Source: a virus. Taken from it: DNA of 47,836 nt. The translations under genes were made by a program, and so were the position numbers. The stretch covers positions 1-47,836 of IMG/VR virus record IMGVR_UViG_3300025174_000034; one strand, written 5' to 3'. How positions within the stretch are numbered: position 1 is the stretch's first letter; the number at the start of each line of letters is the position of its first letter. Under the pieces are notes generated by a model. That model saw only the letters and a list, made by a program, of their open reading frames with translations, was not told the origin of the DNA and ran no database searches. Positions 44,505-47,836 of the stretch are shown piece after piece.

Positions 44505-44604
44505 GGATTGTATTGAAGCTATCTACTGTGGATTAACCTATCGTAACGGGCTATGCTGCCTTGTATCCAGTGACCCCGTGCAGTAGATAGCTTCAATACA
44601 ATCC
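44505..44604. repeat. Perfect 24-base inverted repeat
   Basis: Arms at 44505-44528 and 44581-44604, reverse complements without mismatch, around a 52-base centre that contains TAACGGGCTAT. As RNA it is a very stable 24-pair stem with a large loop; as DNA it resembles the ends of a small mobile element. No gene inside. It lies in the 261-base gap between Ro60 and the lysozyme. Confidence 0.75.
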
Positions 44605-44663
44605 CGTACCCTCATCTTTTCTATGAGGAGGTAATGTAATCAACTAGGAGGTTTACTCTTAGC

Positions 44664-44990
44664 TTGAGACGGCTTGCGACTTTAGCCATCGTGTTTGCTT
44701 TAATTTTAGCAACAGGAGAGGAATCAAACGCAAGTCAGGAGAGAAGCGTTCAAGTTACGATATGTTCGACTTTTGGACGCTACTGCTATGAAGCACTCCA
44801 AGTTTCATGGTGCGAATCTAGATGGAATGTGAACGCAAGAAATGGGCAGTATCTTGGGTTGTTCCAAATGGGTTATTGGGAGAGGCATAAATATGGACAT
44901 GGCCGAACCGCACTTGCACAGTCATCGGCAGCCTACCGATACTTTACCAAATCAGGGCGAGACTGGTCTCCCTGGAGTTGTAGACCCTGA
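44664..44990 (+). CDS. Secreted lysozyme (transglycosylase type)
   Basis: Cleaves cell-wall glycan. A 108-residue protein with a signal peptide (residues 1-23, MRRLATLAIVFALILATGEE) and a transglycosylase core: ALQVSWCESRWN with the catalytic Glu at residue 51, YLGLFQMGYWERH, and AYRYFTKSGRDWSPWSC. Start TTG, with AGGAGG twelve bases upstream. A self-exported wall enzyme would need no holin. It could be the phage lysin, though it is short for one. Confidence 0.8.
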   Translation: MRRLATLAIVFALILATGEESNASQERSVQVTICSTFGRYCYEALQVSWCESRWNVNARNGQYLGLFQMGYWERHKYGHGRTALAQSSAAYRYFTKSGRDWSPWSCRP

Positions 44991-45162
44991 GAAATTCATT
45001 GGTTGGGACGAGCCTGGTTCTGACCCTATTGCAGATATAAAGCAAATGCTTGAAAAGCAAAAGACATACAAGCCATATAACTGCTTTGCCGAAGGTCACA
45101 TAGTAAGTCGATACGGCTTTTGTATCGTGTGTTTTAGGCAAGTGGAGATTGCGATCCGCTGA
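44893..45162 (+). CDS. Hypothetical protein with two Cys pairs, start uncertain
   Basis: Overlaps the lysozyme end by 98 bases in another frame if the ATG at 44893 is used, which is suspicious. The part after the lysozyme stop is convincingly coding (FIGWDEPGSDPIADIKQMLE, then YNCFAEGHIVSRYGFCIVCF). Cys and His positions fit a zinc site. The true start may be a rare codon near 44990. Confidence 0.5.
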   Translation: MDMAEPHLHSHRQPTDTLPNQGETGLPGVVDPEKFIGWDEPGSDPIADIKQMLEKQKTYKPYNCFAEGHIVSRYGFCIVCFRQVEIAIR

Positions 45163-45634
45163 AGTTCATCGAAATGATGAACTGTGCCCGCAATGTGGGA
45201 ACTTCGTAGACGAACTAGACGACGAAACAGGGTGGTGCTTTGAATGTAGCGGAACTTCAGAAGCTCGTTGTCTGGCATGTTCTCGACCGTTCATCAAAGA
45301 CCAATCCCATCGTAAGCTGTGCCCTGCTTGCCGTGAGGAACGCTGGCTCCAAAGGCACGCTGACGAGCTTGAGATGTACTTATCTTATGGGGCACGGATA
45401 AGTTTCGCTAGGCGACAAATCTATTATGAAAACCGCCCCATTTGTATTGCGTGCAGCAATCCGATCAAGGGTGCAGCAGATGGGGCGATATTTTGTACTC
45501 GCACAATAGAATGCCGTAGATGGAGGAGGCGCTATAGAACACTGAGAGAAAAGTACGGGGATCAAAAGAAAGCCTTGGCGGAAGTTTCCGCCGAAATCTT
45601 CGCTGCACAGCATAGAATGGGGTTGAAGACTTGA
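45149..45634 (+). CDS. Protein with three zinc-ribbon motifs, 161 residues
   Basis: TTG start, with GGAG close upstream. LCPQCGNFVDELDDETGWCF-EC, then CLACSRPF ... CPACREER and CIACSNPI ... C: three ribbon-type units. The middle is His/Arg rich and the end helical (RYRTLREKYGDQKKALAEVS). A nucleic-acid-binding or transcription-related role is likely but not shown. Confidence 0.68.
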   Translation: MRSAEVHRNDELCPQCGNFVDELDDETGWCFECSGTSEARCLACSRPFIKDQSHRKLCPACREERWLQRHADELEMYLSYGARISFARRQIYYENRPICIACSNPIKGAADGAIFCTRTIECRRWRRRYRTLREKYGDQKKALAEVSAEIFAAQHRMGLKT

Positions 45635-45948
45635 CATCGGAGGAAAAGCAAGCATTTGCTAATGAAGCTGAGAAGGCTCTCTCGCATCCTCTTGTCGAGG
45701 AAGTAGTAGACGAAGCTCTTGAGAATCATGGAGGCGATAAGCAAAGTCTTCTCTATTACTCCTTTATGAAGATAGCGATGTATACAGCTAGTGTTGCTCG
45801 CGCGCAGGCGCTTGGTATTGACCCTGGTGATCTTCGCAACACACGCGAGGAATCAATCGAACAGATGCTTGGTCGTGCTCGCCGCCTAGTAGCGAAAGGC
45901 ATGCCCGTGATACGTATTGACGAGCGCGGCGCTACAAGGCTAGACTAA
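45631..45948 (+). CDS. Hypothetical 105-residue helical protein
   Basis: TTG overlaps the upstream stop (TTGA). EEKQAFANEAEKALSHPLVE, then SLLYYSFMKIAMYTASVARA and MLGRARRLVAKGMPVIRIDE. Helical throughout. The stop overlaps the next ATG (TAATG). No family recognised. Confidence 0.66.
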   Translation: MTSEEKQAFANEAEKALSHPLVEEVVDEALENHGGDKQSLLYYSFMKIAMYTASVARAQALGIDPGDLRNTREESIEQMLGRARRLVAKGMPVIRIDERGATRLD

Positions 45949-46199
45949 TGATCCTTGATGATATACAGGCAGAAGTCGAGAGGCATGCCGAAGAGATGGA
46001 AATCGAAGGTATTGACGCGCTCGGCTATTGGGCGCGGAAGCTTGATATAACAGAGGATGAACTGTACGACTTCGCGGAGGATCGTGCGAAAGAAATGTAT
46101 GCGGTTGGAATGAGTGGAAGGGGGGTGAAGCAAACTCTGATGAGCGGTTGGATGGACGGTTTCGTGAAGGGGTATTACCTGGGATTGAGGAGAGGGTGA
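45948..46199 (+). CDS. Hypothetical 83-residue protein
   Basis: TAATG overlap. Acidic helical start (MILDDIQAEVERHAEEMEIE) and end GWMDGFVKGYYLGLRRG. The stop overlaps the helicase ATG (TGATG), so the two are probably translated together. No family recognised. Confidence 0.66.
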   Translation: MILDDIQAEVERHAEEMEIEGIDALGYWARKLDITEDELYDFAEDRAKEMYAVGMSGRGVKQTLMSGWMDGFVKGYYLGLRRG

Positions 46200-47764
46200 T
46201 GACGCAACTGGCATTCACAAAAGATGCCCCAGAGAAGTTTTCCGTACAGGATTGGCAACGGCATGATCTAGATTTCCTAGACCAGCTTAATTATTCTGCT
46301 AATTGGGGGTCGATGGGAACATATAAAACGTCTACAGGTCTGTGGTTAATCGAGCGCAAGCTTGCAGATAGTCCTGGCAATGTCCTAATCGTGACTACTA
46401 AGTCTGGAAAAGGGGCATACTTCGACTGCATCCCCTCCTGCCTTGACTACGAAAACTGGCACGTCTTCAATGTTGGCACTCGAAAGGTCGAAGAGGTCAT
46501 TCTGCATGACCTTCGAGTCGAGTCTGATCTTGACGATTTAATCACGCAGTTAATGCAGAGAACTAGAAAGACGATCGTGCTAGCGCATTATCATTGCTTC
46601 GAGAACAAGTATCCGATGAATGAGATTCTCGTAATGGGCAGTGAGTCTGGGAAGATCGTATGGGACTTCGTATTACTCGACGAGGCCCATAGGACGAAAT
46701 CCAAAGACGTACAGTGGACACGCAACCTGAAGAAAATCGCGAAGGAGGCTCTTAATCGGCACGTTATGTCGGGAACGGGGTTTGTTAACAACCCATCGGA
46801 GATGTGGTCACTCGTTAACTTCCTAGACCCCGATAGATTTCCGTCATATTGGCGATTCCGCCGCAGTTTTTGTGAAGAAGAGAATTGGACTGGATACTGG
46901 AAGATTGTCGGGCTCAAAGAGGATAAGGTTCAGGAATTCATCGATATCCGAAAGTCTCTTGGGCCGCGCAGAACAATGCAGGAGGTACATAAGAACGTGA
47001 CCGAACCAATCTATACCGAGTACGAAGTTGATCTAAACCCACCGCAGCGGCGCATGTATAAGGAGATCGTCGCTGAGCTTAGGATGCTTGACCAGAAGGG
47101 TTTTAGGATCGATAGCCCTAACGTGGTCTCGCAGCTTCAGCGTCTTCGGCAAATCTCCGTGGCGACTCCTGAGCTTGTCGCTACGTATTACGACGAGAAG
47201 CTGGATCGCCGGGTGCAAAAGGTTAGACTCGTTGAGCCATCGAGCAAACTCGATGTTGTGATGGAACTAATTGAGGGTCTTGAATGGGACGTAGTTGACT
47301 CATCAGAGTCACTACGGCAGCAAATGATTGTATTCTCGAACTTCAGAGATCCTCTTGAACTTTTGAAGACGAGACTTGATGCTCAGTACGATAAGAACGG
47401 CAAGCTGCAACGAGAGGCCATTTCCTATATCCACATGGAGCAGAAGGATTCAGAGCAGACTCGCTTTGAAAAGTGGCATGAGACCTTTCCTCGTAAGGAA
47501 CATCAAGTCTTTCTCTCGACCATCGACCTTGGGGGAGAATCGATTAGCTTAGCAACTGCACAGTATTGTGTCTTTCTAGATAGAAGCTGGAGTCCAGCCA
47601 AGAACGCGCAGGCTGTGGGTCGCATTTATCGCCCCGGTCAGACGGGAGTTGCAGAAATCATACACATCAACGCAAAGCACACAGTAGACAAGAGAGTGAT
47701 GGATCTCACCAATCTAAAGACAAGCTGGTTTAAGCGGTTGTTCGATGATGAAGGAGAGGAATAG
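46199..47764 (+). CDS. SNF2-type DEAH helicase
   Basis: A 521-residue superfamily 2 ATPase of the SNF2-like phage type. Motif I is SMGTYKT (residues 38-44, usual form xMGxGKT), motif II DEAH (161-164), motif III SGTGFVN (191-197), motif V region STIDLGGESISL, motif VI QAVGRIYRPGQTG. Such proteins move along or remodel DNA; in phages they serve replication or anti-defence roles. ATG at 46199 is preceded by GGAGAGGGTG. Tyr in place of Gly in motif I is unusual. Confidence 0.88.
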   Translation: MTQLAFTKDAPEKFSVQDWQRHDLDFLDQLNYSANWGSMGTYKTSTGLWLIERKLADSPGNVLIVTTKSGKGAYFDCIPSCLDYENWHVFNVGTRKVEEVILHDLRVESDLDDLITQLMQRTRKTIVLAHYHCFENKYPMNEILVMGSESGKIVWDFVLLDEAHRTKSKDVQWTRNLKKIAKEALNRHVMSGTGFVNNPSEMWSLVNFLDPDRFPSYWRFRRSFCEEENWTGYWKIVGLKEDKVQEFIDIRKSLGPRRTMQEVHKNVTEPIYTEYEVDLNPPQRRMYKEIVAELRMLDQKGFRIDSPNVVSQLQRLRQISVATPELVATYYDEKLDRRVQKVRLVEPSSKLDVVMELIEGLEWDVVDSSESLRQQMIVFSNFRDPLELLKTRLDAQYDKNGKLQREAISYIHMEQKDSEQTRFEKWHETFPRKEHQVFLSTIDLGGESISLATAQYCVFLDRSWSPAKNAQAVGRIYRPGQTGVAEIIHINAKHTVDKRVMDLTNLKTSWFKRLFDDEGEE

Positions 47765-47836
47765 TGCGGGCAATTTACAAATATCCACTATTCTATGACC
47801 AGGCGCAGGCAGTTAGGATGCCTAAAGACGCAATTG
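47764..47836 (+). CDS. Partial gene, DUF7352-like
   Basis: GTG at 47764 overlaps the helicase stop; the frame runs off the right edge. MRAIYKYPLFYDQAQAVRMP resembles the opening of a small beta-rich phage protein I recall as DUF7352 (KYPL ... VxMPxxA). Only 24 codons are visible. Confidence 0.6.
   Translation, partial: MRAIYKYPLFYDQAQAVRMPKDAI

Overview
The window looks like part of a tailed double-stranded DNA phage genome, or a prophage copy of one. The basis is a head-assembly block (large terminase, portal, Mu-I-like protease, decoration protein, major capsid protein) followed by a long run of very small, tightly overlapping genes typical of phage accessory regions. Several small proteins (YDHSGIT-type, GLDTTHDCWHGAYSAF-type, NPHSYRG-type, the DUF7417-like LLDAQDPFGAW protein, DUF2786) are types I associate mainly with phages of Actinomycetota, and the lysozyme resembles actinobacterial secreted transglycosylases. 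An actinobacterial host is therefore my best guess. It is an inference, not something shown here.

Layout. Positions 1-16342 are one leftward operon. In transcription order it holds a small-terminase-like gene, a run of small genes, a set of appendage or fibre genes (LamG protein, secreted Ca-motif protein, three proteins built from a shared 20-residue repeat), then small membrane protein, large terminase, portal, protease, decoration protein and major capsid protein. The next gene runs off the left edge. Positions 16343-17188 are a GC-rich gap between the two divergent gene blocks, with an inverted repeat and possible RNA structure. Positions 17189-40986 are almost entirely rightward small genes, most overlapping by 1 to 8 bases, broken by one leftward gene (18890-19180), a regulatory gap (19181-19703), a tRNA-Tyr (20918) and a tRNA-like element that lacks the anticodon arm (24758). 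Recognisable enzymes and domains here are a metallophosphoesterase, a SLOG-type nucleotide-binding protein, a DUF2786 protein, a protein with a HicA-like N-terminus and a stand-alone AP2 domain. Small zinc-ribbon proteins are unusually common.

The most striking part is 40984-44604: a Ro60/TROVE protein gene (42852-44402) preceded by a tandem array of five RNAs that I read as Y RNAs. All five have a closing stem of different sequence but preserved pairing, the 5' motif TGCG-N7/8-GGGWTACTTC and the 3' motif ACCTT-N6-CTWGTYCT (the fourth slightly diverged). At least two carry a tRNA-like domain in circularly permuted order (T arm, acceptor stem closed by a loop, D arm), as in YrlA-type bacterial Y RNAs. 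Three further stem-closed structured RNAs lie between them. The spacing suggests one long transcript that is cut into units and may continue into the Ro60 operon. Positions 44458-44604 hold a strong terminator-like hairpin and a perfect 24-base inverted repeat. After these come a secreted lysozyme, small genes and an SNF2-type helicase.

Coordinates and starts were chosen from visible ribosome-binding sites and overlaps. Family names rest on recognising motifs by eye; no database search was made.
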